Part shown: positions 18,167 to 26,688 of the stretch, in pieces | How the letters are laid out: each line of letters begins with the position of its first letter | Numbering within the stretch: position 1 is the stretch's first letter | Assembly (NCBI RefSeq): GCF_039537265.1 | Contig: NZ_BAABAE010000003.1 | Location: forward strand, 1,426,001-1,490,000 | Reading direction: 5' to 3' | DNA: 64,000 bases | Origin: Terrimesophilobacter bigeumensis | GTDB taxonomy: Bacteria; Actinomycetota; Actinomycetes; Actinomycetales; Microbacteriaceae | Translations under genes and position numbers: made by a program | The notes under the pieces: generated by a model | The model's input: the letters and a program-made list of their open reading frames with translations, nothing else | Told to the model about the DNA's origin: nothing | The model's database searches: none

Positions 18167-18982
18167 TCAGTGCTCGTCGGCCAGGGCCAGCTGGATGTAG
18201 ATGGCCGTGAGGATGGCGAAGATGTAGGCCTGCAGGGCCGCGACGAAGATCTCGAGGACGACGAAGGCGATCCCCATGAGGAGCGTCCCTGCTCCGATCA
18301 GGCCCCAGGCGCTCCCACTGATGAGCATGTCGAAGAAGAAGCCCGTCGCGAGGAAGCACAGCACGAGCAACATGTGCCCGGCGACCATGTTCATGGTGAG
18401 TCGGAGGGTGAGGGTGATCGGCCGCACGATGAAGGTCGACAGGACTTCGAGGACCGCGATGATCGGCTTGATCGCAACCGGTACCCCGGGAAGCCACAAC
18501 GCGTTCTTGAAGAAGCGGCCCACCCCGAACTTGCGGATGCCGGCATAGACGAAGGTCACGTAGGCGATGATCGAGAGGATGATCGCCTGCCCGATGAGGC
18601 CTGTGCTCGCGATCTGAAGCCCGGGGATGGTGCCCGTGACATTGAGTGCGAGCGTGAGGAAGAAGATCGTCATGATGAGAGGGGCGAATCGCTTGCCCTC
18701 CTTCTCACCCAGCGTGTCGATCGCGATGCCCTTGCGCGCGAAATCGATGGCGAACTCCATCGCGACCTGGCCACGACCCGGGACGAGCTTGAGACTCCGC
18801 GTGCCGAGCCAGAGCACGAGCAGGAGTACGGCGACCGCGAGGAGCCGGATGAGCATGATGCGGTTGAGCTCGAAAGGCGTGCCCACGAAGAGGATGGGTG
18901 CCGGGAAGAACTCGTTGATCGACGGGCCCACGAAACCGCCGTCGCCCGTCTCGTCAGCGGCGACGAGAAGCGACGTGGTCAA
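18167..18982 (-). CDS. atpB: F1Fo ATP synthase subunit a
   Basis: 271-residue proton-channel subunit with about six membrane helices. The essential Arg is in the segment ITLTLRLTMNMVAGHML (about residue 200), and QAYIFAILTAIYIQLALADEH closes the protein. There is no in-frame ATG or GTG between the upstream stop codon and the conserved region: initiation must use TTG at 18982, CTG at 18997 (GGAG 6 nt upstream, the best Shine-Dalgarno) or another near-cognate codon. First gene of atpBEFHAGDC, 78 bp after the atpI-like gene. Confidence 0.95.
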   Translation of the reverse strand: MTTSLLVAADETGDGGFVGPSINEFFPAPILFVGTPFELNRIMLIRLLAVAVLLLVLWLGTRSLKLVPGRGQVAMEFAIDFARKGIAIDTLGEKEGKRFAPLIMTIFFLTLALNVTGTIPGLQIASTGLIGQAIILSIIAYVTFVYAGIRKFGVGRFFKNALWLPGVPVAIKPIIAVLEVLSTFIVRPITLTLRLTMNMVAGHMLLVLCFLATGFFFDMLISGSAWGLIGAGTLLMGIAFVVLEIFVAALQAYIFAILTAIYIQLALADEH

Positions 18983-19060
18983 GACAGAGGCGAGCAGGGT
19001 GAACTCCAGACGTGGGGCGCGATGCGCAGCGTTCGGACAGGCGAAACCTCGACAACACTA

Positions 19061-19534
19061 TCAAGAATCGGGGGACGTTTTCTCCACGCGATCCGCCTCG
19101 TCCCCCGGCAACGGCACATCGACATAGGGTATGCGGCTGGTCTGGAGCGCGACGATGTCGACGATGAGGAATCCGACGACGGCGGCGAGCGAGGCGACGA
19201 AGAACACCATCGGATCGAGCCAGGACTGCCACCGCAGCCAGATGGCCACGCCCACGAAGACGAGGAGCTTCGCGATCCAGGCTCCGACGACGATCCCGAA
19301 GAAGCGGAGATCCGACGCCGAGCCGCCCGTGACCCTCCACGCGACGAGCATGCTGACCGCGGTGAGCCCCATGAAGACGGCCGCGAGCAGGGCGCCCATG
19401 AGGGCGCTCAGGATGCCCGGGACGCCGGAGACGATGAAGCCGATCACGGACCCGACGACGGCGATGACCAGGGTGACCAGGCTCCCGTAGCGCAGTGCCC
19501 TCGCCGGGACCGGAGTCGTTCTCCGCTCGGTCAT
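19061..19534 (-). CDS. AtpI-like small membrane protein of the ATP synthase operon
   Basis: 157 residues with four predicted membrane helices (about residues 15-37, 41-64, 79-100, 108-130) and a hydrophilic C-terminal tail. Its position between the wecA-type gene and atpB matches the AtpI/ATP synthase protein I slot of Actinobacteria (Rv1303 in M. tuberculosis). AtpI-type proteins assist c-ring assembly or Mg2+ handling, but identity here rests on position and topology. The ATG (MTERRTTPV) overlaps the upstream gene by 4 bp. Confidence 0.75.
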   Translation of the reverse strand: MTERRTTPVPARALRYGSLVTLVIAVVGSVIGFIVSGVPGILSALMGALLAAVFMGLTAVSMLVAWRVTGGSASDLRFFGIVVGAWIAKLLVFVGVAIWLRWQSWLDPMVFFVASLAAVVGFLIVDIVALQTSRIPYVDVPLPGDEADRVEKTSPDS

Positions 19535-20685
19535 GATGGGCTTCCCTTCGTCGCGGTGGCTCTGCGCAGACTCCTGCCCAGCGGGGCGAGCGTGACGGCC
19601 GTCGTGATGGCGAGTCCGACGACGATGAAGGCCAGCGACCACACCCAGGGTACGAAGAGGAAGCTCAACACCCCGATGGCGACGACGGCCGTCCACGAGT
19701 AGAAGATCAGCACCGCCTGCAGATGGGAGTGCCCCATGTCGAGCAGCCGGTGGTGAAGGTGCTTGCGGTCGGCGCTGAACGGCGATTTGCCGGCGAGCAT
19801 CCGGCGGGTCACGGCGAGCACGAAGTCGAGGATCGGGATGAGCAGGATTGCGAAGGGAAGGAGGATCGGGATGAGGGCGGGAACCAGGAGCTTCCCGGAC
19901 TGCAGCGAACCGGGGTCGATCTGTCCGGTGACCGAGATCGCCGAGGTCGCCATGAGCAGGCCGACCAGGAGGGCGCCGGCGTCGCCCATGAAGAGCTTCG
20001 CCGGATGCCAGTTGAACGGCAGGAACCCGGCGCAGGCGCCGATGAGCACGGCCGTGATGAGCGAGGCGAGGTTGAAGTACTCCGTCTCCCCCACGGCCCG
20101 CGCGAGCCAGTAGCTGTAGATGAAGAACACGCCGTTCGCGATGATCGCGACGCCGGTCACCAGCCCGTCGAGGCCGTCGATGAAGTTGACCGCGTTCATG
20201 ACGAGCACGACGGCACCGACGGTGAGCACGAGGCCCAGCACGGGCGGGACGACCGTGATCCCGAGCGAGGACTGCGACCCCTGCGAGTTGACGCCGACCG
20301 GCACGGTCACGAGTTGCACGCCCTGCCACACGAGGAGGCCGGCGGCGATGATCTGCCCGGCGAGCTTGGTGAGCCAGTCGAGGTCCCAGATGTCGTCGGC
20401 CACGCCGATGAGCACGATGATGAGCGCCGCACTGAGAATCGCCACGACCTGTCCGGGTCGGGCGAACACGAGATGGAACCAGCTCACCTGGCTCGCCACC
20501 GCGAAGGCGGCGAGGACGCCGAGGAACATCGCCACTCCGCCGAGCCTCGGAGTCGGCGTCGAGTGCACGTCGCGGTCGCGGATGCTCGGGTACAGGCGGT
20601 ACTTCGCGCCGAGCCGGCGGATGAGCCAGGAGAATCCCGCGGTCACGATCGCAGCGATGAGCGCGGCGATGATGTAGAAGATCAC
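19531..20685 (-). CDS. wecA: undecaprenyl-phosphate GlcNAc-1-phosphate transferase (WecA/Rfe/MraY family)
   Basis: 384 residues, about ten or eleven membrane helices. It carries the family Asp motifs GVADDIWDLDWLTKL (Mg2+/nucleotide), AVNFIDGLDGL and FMGDAGALLVG, and a C-terminal His-rich loop RKHLHHRLLDMGHSHLQAV typical of WecA/TagO. It transfers GlcNAc-1-P to decaprenyl- or undecaprenyl-phosphate, starting wall polysaccharide or linker synthesis at the inner face of the membrane. GTG start overlaps the sua5 stop by 4 bp. The C-terminal segment lacks large extension. Confidence 0.92.
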   Translation of the reverse strand: MIFYIIAALIAAIVTAGFSWLIRRLGAKYRLYPSIRDRDVHSTPTPRLGGVAMFLGVLAAFAVASQVSWFHLVFARPGQVVAILSAALIIVLIGVADDIWDLDWLTKLAGQIIAAGLLVWQGVQLVTVPVGVNSQGSQSSLGITVVPPVLGLVLTVGAVVLVMNAVNFIDGLDGLVTGVAIIANGVFFIYSYWLARAVGETEYFNLASLITAVLIGACAGFLPFNWHPAKLFMGDAGALLVGLLMATSAISVTGQIDPGSLQSGKLLVPALIPILLPFAILLIPILDFVLAVTRRMLAGKSPFSADRKHLHHRLLDMGHSHLQAVLIFYSWTAVVAIGVLSFLFVPWVWSLAFIVVGLAITTAVTLAPLGRSLRRATATKGSPS

Positions 20686-21353
20686 TTCAGGGCCCCGAGG
20701 ATCGCCTCATCCGGGATGGCCCCGTGGCGCACGATCCGCAGCTCCTTGCCGACGAGGAGGCCGGTGGCATCCACGATCGTCGAGCCCGTGTCGTTGCCCG
20801 GCACGATCTCGGCTCCCGCTGCGGGGCCCACCGGGCCGCCGTCGAGGTAGACCGTGACGGCCTCCCCGAGCGCGATATGCGCATCCTGGGCCGTCGTCGC
20901 CGCGGGCCTGCCGGTGAGGTTCGCCGAGGTGACCGCGAGCGGGCCGGACTCCGAGAGCAGTTCGAGCGCGATGTCGTTGTCCGGCATCCGGAGCGCGACG
21001 GTGCCGTGGGTCTCGCCGAGATCCCACTTGAGCGACTCCCGCGCGGGGACGATGACGGTGAGCGCTCCCGGCCAGAACGCCTTGACGAGCCTGCGCACCT
21101 CGTCGGGGATGCTCTCGGCGAGCGCGTCGAGGGTCGGGATGCCGGGGATCAGCACGGGAGGCGGCGCCTCGGGGCCTCTGCCCTTCGCTTCGAGCAGCCG
21201 GCGCACCGCGGCCGGGCTGAAGGCGTCGCAGCCGACCCCGTAGACGGTGTCGGTGGGCAGCACGATGAGCTCCCCCATGCCGAGGGCCTGCCGCGCCAGG
21301 CGCATGCCGGTGAGGAGCTCGGTGCTGTCCGAGCAGTCGTAGATGGTCGCCAT
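20682..21353 (-). CDS. L-threonylcarbamoyladenylate synthase (TsaC/Sua5/YrdC)
   Basis: 223 residues. It makes threonylcarbamoyl-AMP from Thr, bicarbonate and ATP for t6A37 in ANN-decoding tRNAs. Visible motifs: LPTDTVYGVGCDAFSP near residue 37 and the KRPP-equivalent region, then TSANLTGRPA near residue 150, with DGG near the C-terminus. It lacks the second Sua5 domain, so it is YrdC-like in size. The ATG at 21353 is preferred over 21365 because of TAGGA placed 11-12 nt upstream. It begins a chain of overlapped genes leading to wecA and ATP synthase. Confidence 0.93.
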   Translation of the reverse strand: MATIYDCSDSTELLTGMRLARQALGMGELIVLPTDTVYGVGCDAFSPAAVRRLLEAKGRGPEAPPPVLIPGIPTLDALAESIPDEVRRLVKAFWPGALTVIVPARESLKWDLGETHGTVALRMPDNDIALELLSESGPLAVTSANLTGRPAATTAQDAHIALGEAVTVYLDGGPVGPAAGAEIVPGNDTGSTIVDATGLLVGKELRIVRHGAIPDEAILGALK

Positions 21354-21441
21354 GTCGCTTGCCATCCTACTTCGGGCAGACTGGACATCCGGCGGCGGAC
21401 GGCGCTGCCGGCGGCCTGGGTGCCGGAGGAAGGGAACCTGA

Positions 21442-22068
21442 GTGGATCTGTACCTGTTCGACTTCGACGACACGCTCTACGACTACGACTTCCGCATGCG
21501 GCTGCCCGCGCTCGCCCTTCTGACCGGGGTCAGCCAGTACACCCTCGCGAAGAGCTGGTGGGCCGGCGGCTTCGAGCGACGTGCGGAGGCCGGCGAGTGG
21601 CCGACCTCCGAGGAGTACCTCGCGAAGTTCACCGAGGTCACCGGCGCGGCGCTCACGCTCGAGGGCTGGCGGGAGGCGCGCATGCTCGCGAGCACGCCCA
21701 TCCCCGGCGCAGTCGACGCCCTCCGTCGCGCGGCGGACCTCGGCACGGTCGCCGTGCTCACGAACAACCCTGCGCCGTTCGCCGAGTCGTTCTCCTGGCT
21801 CGCGCCGGATGTCGCGGCCATCGTGGGCGACAACGTGCTCGTGAGCAGCGACCTCGGCGTTCGGAAGCCCGATGCCGCGATCTACCGGTTGGCCATGGAG
21901 CGATTCGGGGCGAGCCCGGAGACCACGTTCTTCACCGACGATTCGGAGGCGAACGCCGAGGGGGCATCCGCCGTCGGCATCCGCGCGCATCACATCGAGG
22001 TAGTGAACGGCGTCCCCGGGACCCATGGTCTGGACGCGGCCATCGCGGAGTTCGCCGGGCGGGGCTGA
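21442..22068 (+). CDS. HAD superfamily hydrolase (pyrimidine 5'-nucleotidase-like)
   Basis: 208 residues. HAD motif I is FDFDDTLYDYD (nucleophile Asp7, Asp9), motif II is the Thr in AVLTNNPAP, the Lys is in GVRKPDAAIY and motif IV is FFTDDSEANAEGA. The alpha-helical cap of SDT1/PHM8-like pyrimidine 5'-nucleotidases fits the length. GTG start with GGAGG at a wide but usable distance. It is the only plus-strand gene inside the 20-kb lysA-to-yaaA minus-strand block and is absent from the equivalent M. tuberculosis locus. Confidence 0.85.
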   Translation: MDLYLFDFDDTLYDYDFRMRLPALALLTGVSQYTLAKSWWAGGFERRAEAGEWPTSEEYLAKFTEVTGAALTLEGWREARMLASTPIPGAVDALRRAADLGTVAVLTNNPAPFAESFSWLAPDVAAIVGDNVLVSSDLGVRKPDAAIYRLAMERFGASPETTFFTDDSEANAEGASAVGIRAHHIEVVNGVPGTHGLDAAIAEFAGRG

Positions 22069-22071
22069 CCG

Positions 22072-22115
22072 CCGCAGCGCGAGGGCCACCGCAGCGCGAG
22101 GGTCACCGCAGCGCG
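22072..22115. repeat. 17-bp tandem repeat across the prmC stop codon
   Basis: Two exact-length units ccgcagcgcgagggcca (22072-22088) and ccgcagcgcgagggtca (22089-22105), then a third partial ccgcagcgcg (22106-22115) inside the prmC coding end. The stop codon (complement of tca at 22103-22105) closes the second unit. One mismatch separates the complete units. Confidence 0.8.
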
Positions 22116-22963
22116 GTCGTCGCCCTCGGCCGACCCAGCAGGTCGGGGTGGGTCGCCGCCGCGCGCCAGCCGTCTGCGGCGAGGAGGCTGCCGATGGCCT
22201 CGCCCTGCAACTCGCCGTGCTCGATCACGAGGGTTCCGCCGGGGTGCAGCAGCCGCAGCGCCGTGCGGGAGACGGTGCGCACGACGTCGAGTCCGTCCTC
22301 GCCGCCATAGAGGGCCGTGGCCGGGTCGAAGAGACGGACCTCCGGATCGCGCGGCACGGCATCCGTCGGAACGTAGGGCGGGTTGGAGATCACGACAGCG
22401 GCGCGCCCATCGAGCTCGGGGAAGGCGTCGGCGAGGTCGCCGAGCACGAGTTCGAGGTTCTGGGCCCCGGATGCGGCGACGTTACGCTCCGCCCAGGCGT
22501 GCGCCTCCGGCGAGAGCTCGATCGCGAACACCCGCGCGTGGGGAACCTCGGTGGCCAGGGCGATCGCGATCGCGCCGCTTCCGGTTCCGAGGTCGACGGC
22601 GACCGGCTCGGGTTCTGCGGTGGCGAGAAGAGCGTCGATCGCGAACTGGGCGACCTGCTCGGTCTCCGGCCGCGGGACGAAGACGCCGGGGCCGACCGCG
22701 AGCTCGAGGTTGCGGAACGGTGCGCGCCCGGTGAGGTGCTGGAGCGGTTCCCGCGCTGCGCGCCGCGCGACGAGCGCCTGGAGGGCCGCGCGCTCATCCT
22801 CGCTGACCTCGGCATCCATTGCGATCCGCGCCTGCACTTCTCCCCTGCCGAGGCCGACCACATGCCCGATGAGCAGCTCGGCATCGACCTCCGGGTCGGG
22901 CACGCCCGCGGCGGCGAGTTCGGCGACGGCGCGATCGCGCAGGGCTCGGATCGTGGTGGGCAT
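22103..22963 (-). CDS. prmC: peptide chain release factor N5-glutamine methyltransferase
   Basis: 286 residues from the ATG at 22963 (MPTTIRALRDRAVAEL). It methylates the Gln of the GGQ motif of RF1/RF2. The C-terminal SAM-dependent methyltransferase fold shows AVDLGTGSGAIAIALA (about residue 122) and the substrate motif VISNPPYVPTD (about residue 192); the N-terminal helical domain binds the factor. Located two genes downstream of prfA, its substrate. An upstream in-frame region to 23032 is a long unsupported extension. Confidence 0.94.
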   Translation of the reverse strand: MPTTIRALRDRAVAELAAAGVPDPEVDAELLIGHVVGLGRGEVQARIAMDAEVSEDERAALQALVARRAAREPLQHLTGRAPFRNLELAVGPGVFVPRPETEQVAQFAIDALLATAEPEPVAVDLGTGSGAIAIALATEVPHARVFAIELSPEAHAWAERNVAASGAQNLELVLGDLADAFPELDGRAAVVISNPPYVPTDAVPRDPEVRLFDPATALYGGEDGLDVVRTVSRTALRLLHPGGTLVIEHGELQGEAIGSLLAADGWRAAATHPDLLGRPRATTALR

Positions 22964-23028
22964 TCGTCCATTGTGGCCCGTTCGGACGAGTGTGCCCGCC
23001 GAGGCGCCATCACTCGTCCGTTGGACCA

Positions 23029-23502
23029 TCACTCCGCGGGCGCCTCAGGCCGTCCCTGGTCCTTCAGGCGGAGATGGCTGGCGGGTCCGCCTTGCAGCGC
23101 CCAGGCATCCCCGGCCATCGCCTCGAAGAGTTCGCGATCGATCGCCTCGAACCTCTTGATGTAAATACAGCTCTTGCCCGCGGTGAGTGGGCCGAGTTCT
23201 TCCAGGCGCGGATCGGGGTCGTAGGCGTTGTAGAGCCCGTAGACCGACATCGAAGCCGCCCGGGGCGAGAGGCCCATGATGAACGCGTCACCCTCGTGGC
23301 CGGAGTCGTAGCGGTAGTGGTACGAACCGAAGCCGATCATCGAGGGACCCCACATGACCGGCTCCTCGCCCGACACCCGCCGCAGGATCGCGATGATCTC
23401 GCGGGCATCCGCGAGACGCCGCGCGTTGGTCACGGTCGCCAGGAACTCTTCGACGGGCACCGCCGTCGGCTGGGTCGTGATCTTGCTCCTGGAGCCGGCC
23501 AT
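23029..23502 (-). CDS. DUF1801 (YdhG-like) domain protein
   Basis: 157 residues with the DUF1801 pattern: SGEEPVMWGPSMIGFGSYHYRYDSGHEG, FIMGLSPRAASMSVY and LGPLTAGKSCIYIKRF. The family has no established biochemical role. It lies between prfA and prmC, 27 bp after prfA, so it shares their transcript; that position is occupied by nothing in the M. tuberculosis order. No signal peptide or membrane helix; probably cytosolic. Confidence 0.85.
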   Translation of the reverse strand: MAGSRSKITTQPTAVPVEEFLATVTNARRLADAREIIAILRRVSGEEPVMWGPSMIGFGSYHYRYDSGHEGDAFIMGLSPRAASMSVYGLYNAYDPDPRLEELGPLTAGKSCIYIKRFEAIDRELFEAMAGDAWALQGGPASHLRLKDQGRPEAPAE

Positions 23503-23529
23503 GGGGCCAGATTACGCGGCTGTGCAGGC

Positions 23530-24609
23530 CTACGCATCTGCGCCGAGGTCGGCGAGCCTGGCCTCCTCGTCGAACTGGATGCAGGAGTCGATCACGGCGT
23601 CGAGGGCGCCGTTCATGACGGCATCCAGGTTGTAGGCCTTGTAGCCGGTACGGTGGTCGGCGATCCGGTTCTCCGGGAAGTTGTAGGTGCGGATGCGCTC
23701 GGAGCGGTCCATCGTGCGGATCTGGCTCTTGCGGGCGGCGGAGTCGAGCTCGGCCTGCTCCTCCTGCTGGCGGGCGAGGATGCGGGCGCGCAGCACGCGC
23801 ATGCCGGCCTCGCGGTTCTGCAGCTGACTCTTCTCGTTCTGCATCGAGACGACGATCCCGGTCGGGAGGTGGGTGATGCGCACGGCGGAGTCCGTCGTGT
23901 TGACCGACTGGCCGCCCGGGCCGCTCGAGCGGTAGACATCGATCTTGAGATCGTTCTGATTGATCTCGACCTCTTCGGGCTCGTCGACCTCCGGGAAGAC
24001 GAGCACGCCCGTCGTCGAGGTGTGGATGCGGCCCTGCGACTCGGTGACCGGGACCCGTTGCACGCGGTGCACGCCTCCTTCGTACTTGAGGTGCGCCCAC
24101 ACGCCCTGCGAGGGGTCCGTGGCGTTCGACTTGATGGCGACCTGGACGTCCTTGTAGCCGCCGAGGTCGCTCTCGTTGCGCTCCAGGAGCTCGGTCTTCC
24201 AGCCCTTCGACTCCGCGTAGTGCAGGTACATGCGCAGGAGGTCGGCCGCGAAGAGCGCGCTCTCGGCGCCGCCCTCGCCGCCCTTGATCTCCATGATCAC
24301 GTCGCGCCCGTCATCCGGATCGCGTGGGATCAGGAGCCTGCGCAGCTTCTCCTGCGTCGTGACGAGATTCTCTTCGAGCGCGGGGATCTCGGCCGCGAAG
24401 GAGTCGTCCTCCTTCGCGAGCTCGCGCGCGGCGGCGAGGTCCTCTCCGGCCTGAACCCAGTGCTCGTGCGCGGCCTTCACCTGGCTGAGCTCTGCGTAAC
24501 GCCGGTTGATCTTCCTTGCCCGGGCGGCATCCGCGTGCACGGCCGGATCGGAGAGCTGAACCTGCAGGTCTTCGTGCTCGGCCAGCAGCACTGCCACTGA
24601 CTCGAACAC
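23530..24609 (-). CDS. prfA: peptide chain release factor 1
   Basis: 359 residues. It recognises UAA/UAG through the PxT loop, here PVT within RVPVTESQGRIHT, and triggers peptide release with the GGQ motif (SSGPGGQSVNTTDSAVR, Gln is the PrmC target). C-terminal coiled segments normal. The GTG start (MFESVAVLLAEHED) is 2 bp after the rho stop, leaving no room for the rpmE gene that separates rho and prfA in mycobacteria. Confidence 0.97.
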   Translation of the reverse strand: MFESVAVLLAEHEDLQVQLSDPAVHADAARARKINRRYAELSQVKAAHEHWVQAGEDLAAARELAKEDDSFAAEIPALEENLVTTQEKLRRLLIPRDPDDGRDVIMEIKGGEGGAESALFAADLLRMYLHYAESKGWKTELLERNESDLGGYKDVQVAIKSNATDPSQGVWAHLKYEGGVHRVQRVPVTESQGRIHTSTTGVLVFPEVDEPEEVEINQNDLKIDVYRSSGPGGQSVNTTDSAVRITHLPTGIVVSMQNEKSQLQNREAGMRVLRARILARQQEEQAELDSAARKSQIRTMDRSERIRTYNFPENRIADHRTGYKAYNLDAVMNGALDAVIDSCIQFDEEARLADLGADA

Positions 24610-24611
24610 GA

Positions 24612-26510
24612 TTAGTCGTCCTTGCTCGCGCCGGCTACGCCGGGAAGGGACTTCTGGATCTGCATGAGGAACTCGACGTTCGAGTTGGTCTCCTTGAGCT
24701 TGCCGAGCACGATCTCGAGCGCCTGCTGCTGCTCGAGGCCGGCGAGAGCGCGACGCAGCTTCCAGGTGACCTTGACCTCATCGGCGCCCATGAGCATCTC
24801 CTCACGACGGGTACCGGATGCGTTCACGTCGACGGCGGGGAAGATGCGCTTGTCGGCCAGCTGGCGTGAGAGGCGCAGCTCCATGTTGCCGGTTCCCTTG
24901 AACTCCTCGAAGATGACCTCGTCCATCTTGGAGCCTGTCTCGACGAGCGCCGTGGCGAGGATCGTGAGGGAGCCGCCGTCCTCGATGTTGCGCGCAGCGC
25001 CGAAGAAGCGCTTCGGAGGGTAGAGCGCCGAGGAGTCGACGCCACCGGAGAGGATGCGCCCCGAGGCCGGAGCGGCCAGGTTGTATGCGCGGCCGAGGCG
25101 GGTGATCGAGTCGAGCAGCACGACGACGTCGTGGCCCAGCTCGACGAGGCGCTTGGCGCGCTCGATCGCGAGTTCGGCGACCGTCGTGTGGTCCTCGGCC
25201 GGGCGGTCGAAGGTCGAGGCGATGACCTCGCCCTTGACCGTGCGCTGCATGTCGGTGACCTCTTCCGGTCGCTCGTCGACGAGCACGACCATGAGGTGGA
25301 CCTCAGGGTTGTTCTTGGCGATCGCATTGGCGATGGCCTGCAGCACGAGCGTCTTCCCCGCCTTCGGCGGCGAGACGATGAGTCCGCGCTGGCCCTTGCC
25401 GATCGGTGACACGAGGTCGATGATGCGGGTCGTGAGCTTGCCGGCCTCGGTCTCCAGGCGCAGGCGCTCGGTCGGGTACAACGGGGTCAGTTTGCCGAAT
25501 TCGACGCGCTCGGCGGCGGCATCCAGCGGGAGGCCGTTGATCGAGTCGATCTTGACGATCGCGTTGTACTTCTGACGGCCGGGGTTCTCGCCCTCCCGCG
25601 GCTGGCGGATCGCACCGACGACGGCGTCGCCCTTGCGCAGGTTGTACTTCTTGACCTGGCCGAGCGAGACGTAGACGTCGTTGTTGCCGGGAAGGTAGCC
25701 GCTCGTGCGTACGAAGGCGTAGTTGTCGAGCACGTCGAGGATGCCGGCGACCGGGATGAGGACGTCGTCCTCGGTCAGCTCCGGCTCGAGGTCGTCGTTC
25801 CCGCCCTGGCCGCGACGCTTGCGGTCGCGATAGCGATTGCGGCCGTTGCGGTCGTCGCCGTCCTGCTGACGGCCGTCCTGCTGACGGCCATCCTGCTGGC
25901 GACCGTTCTGCTGGCGGTCGCCTTGCTGGCGGTCGCCCTGCTGGCGGCCGTCCTGCTGGCCGTCGCCCTGCTGCTGCTTGTCTCCGCCGCCACGGTTGCG
26001 GTTGCGGTTGCGGCTGCGCTGGCCCGCAGCGTTCTCGCCCTCGTGGTCGGATTCCTGCCCGGGCTCCTGCGACTCCTTCTGCTCGGCGGGCTGCTCGGCG
26101 GGCTTTTCGGCGAGCTTCTCGGCTGCCGGTGCCTCCGCCGGTGCCTCTGCCTGCGCCTCCGCCGGCGCATCGACGACCGTGCTGGTCACGACGCCCGCTG
26201 CCGCGGTGGCACGGCGCGGTGCGCGCTTCCTGGGCGCGGCCGCCGGTGCGGCATCCGTTTGTGCGGCATCCGCCTGCGCGGCATCCGCCGGTGCGGTATC
26301 CGCCGACGGGGCAGCTGCTGGTGCAGCCTGTGCTGCCTGGACCTCGGAGATGGTCTCCACGAGTTCTCCCTTACGTAATTTTGCGGCGCCACTGATGCCG
26401 AGCTCCGTGGCCAGGGCCTGGAGTTCGGGCAGTCGCAGCGCGGTGAGCGTGACTCCGGCATCCGGCCCGCTGGCGCGGACGTTCGGATCCGTCACGATTG
26501 GATCAGTCAC
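24612..26510 (-). CDS. rho: transcription termination factor Rho with long N-terminal insertion
   Basis: 632 residues versus 419 in E. coli. Rho_N helical domain (LTALRLPELQALATELG, about residues 22-53), then about 180 residues of low complexity: an Ala/Pro/Glu-rich part and a polar Gln/Arg/Asp/Asn part of QQDGR-type 5-residue repeats, followed by the S1-like RNA-binding domain (GILDVLDNYAFVRTSGY near residue 250) and the RecA-like ATPase with P-loop SPPKAGKT (about 379) and Q/R loops. Insertions of this kind are known in actinobacterial Rho and extend RNA contacts. GTG start, AAAGGAA upstream. Confidence 0.97.
   Translation of the reverse strand: MTDPIVTDPNVRASGPDAGVTLTALRLPELQALATELGISGAAKLRKGELVETISEVQAAQAAPAAAPSADTAPADAAQADAAQTDAAPAAAPRKRAPRRATAAAGVVTSTVVDAPAEAQAEAPAEAPAAEKLAEKPAEQPAEQKESQEPGQESDHEGENAAGQRSRNRNRNRGGGDKQQQGDGQQDGRQQGDRQQGDRQQNGRQQDGRQQDGRQQDGDDRNGRNRYRDRKRRGQGGNDDLEPELTEDDVLIPVAGILDVLDNYAFVRTSGYLPGNNDVYVSLGQVKKYNLRKGDAVVGAIRQPREGENPGRQKYNAIVKIDSINGLPLDAAAERVEFGKLTPLYPTERLRLETEAGKLTTRIIDLVSPIGKGQRGLIVSPPKAGKTLVLQAIANAIAKNNPEVHLMVVLVDERPEEVTDMQRTVKGEVIASTFDRPAEDHTTVAELAIERAKRLVELGHDVVVLLDSITRLGRAYNLAAPASGRILSGGVDSSALYPPKRFFGAARNIEDGGSLTILATALVETGSKMDEVIFEEFKGTGNMELRLSRQLADKRIFPAVDVNASGTRREEMLMGADEVKVTWKLRRALAGLEQQQALEIVLGKLKETNSNVEFLMQIQKSLPGVAGASKDD
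25858..25977. repeat. eight 15-bp in-frame tandem units in rho
   Basis: Eight consecutive 15-bp units (ccgtcctgctgacgg and variants) code on the minus strand for QQDGR/QQGDR/QQNGR pentapeptides of the Rho insertion (about residues 178-218). Two units are identical and others differ by one to three bases, indicating recent expansion by slippage. Confidence 0.85.
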
Positions 26511-26540
26511 TGAGAGGGTTCCTTTCCCCTGCCGAGCGCT

Positions 26541-26555
26541 CGCATCGACGATGCG
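26541..26555. promoter_or_regulatory. palindrome in the rho leader region
   Basis: CGCATCG-A-CGATGCG is a perfect 7-bp-arm palindrome about 31 bp upstream of the rho GTG, within the 170-bp gap between thrB and rho. It could be an operator or an RNA hairpin in the rho leader; Rho synthesis is autogenously controlled in other bacteria. Assignment is tentative. Confidence 0.25.
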
Positions 26556-26660
26556 CCGCCACTCGCAGCGGAGATTGTCGCCGGATGCCCGTCACCGGGT
26601 CTGTGCGGGTGCTCAGGGTGGGGATACGGCGAATGCTGGTGATTTCATCCGGGCTCCCCC

Positions 26661-26688
26661 ACTGGATCAGTCAGACTGGATCAGTCGG
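26661..26688. repeat. 14-bp direct repeat across the thrB stop codon
   Basis: actggatcagtcag (26661-26674) and actggatcagtcgg (26675-26688) are adjacent and differ by one base. The second copy contains the thrB stop codon (complement of tca at 26681-26683) and the final codons. A related ttggatcagtca occurs at the start of rho about 170 bp away. Confidence 0.75.

Noticed and set aside
25858..25977. CRISPR-like array
   Set aside because: The repeats are contiguous 15-bp units with no spacers and are in frame with Rho; no cas genes are present.
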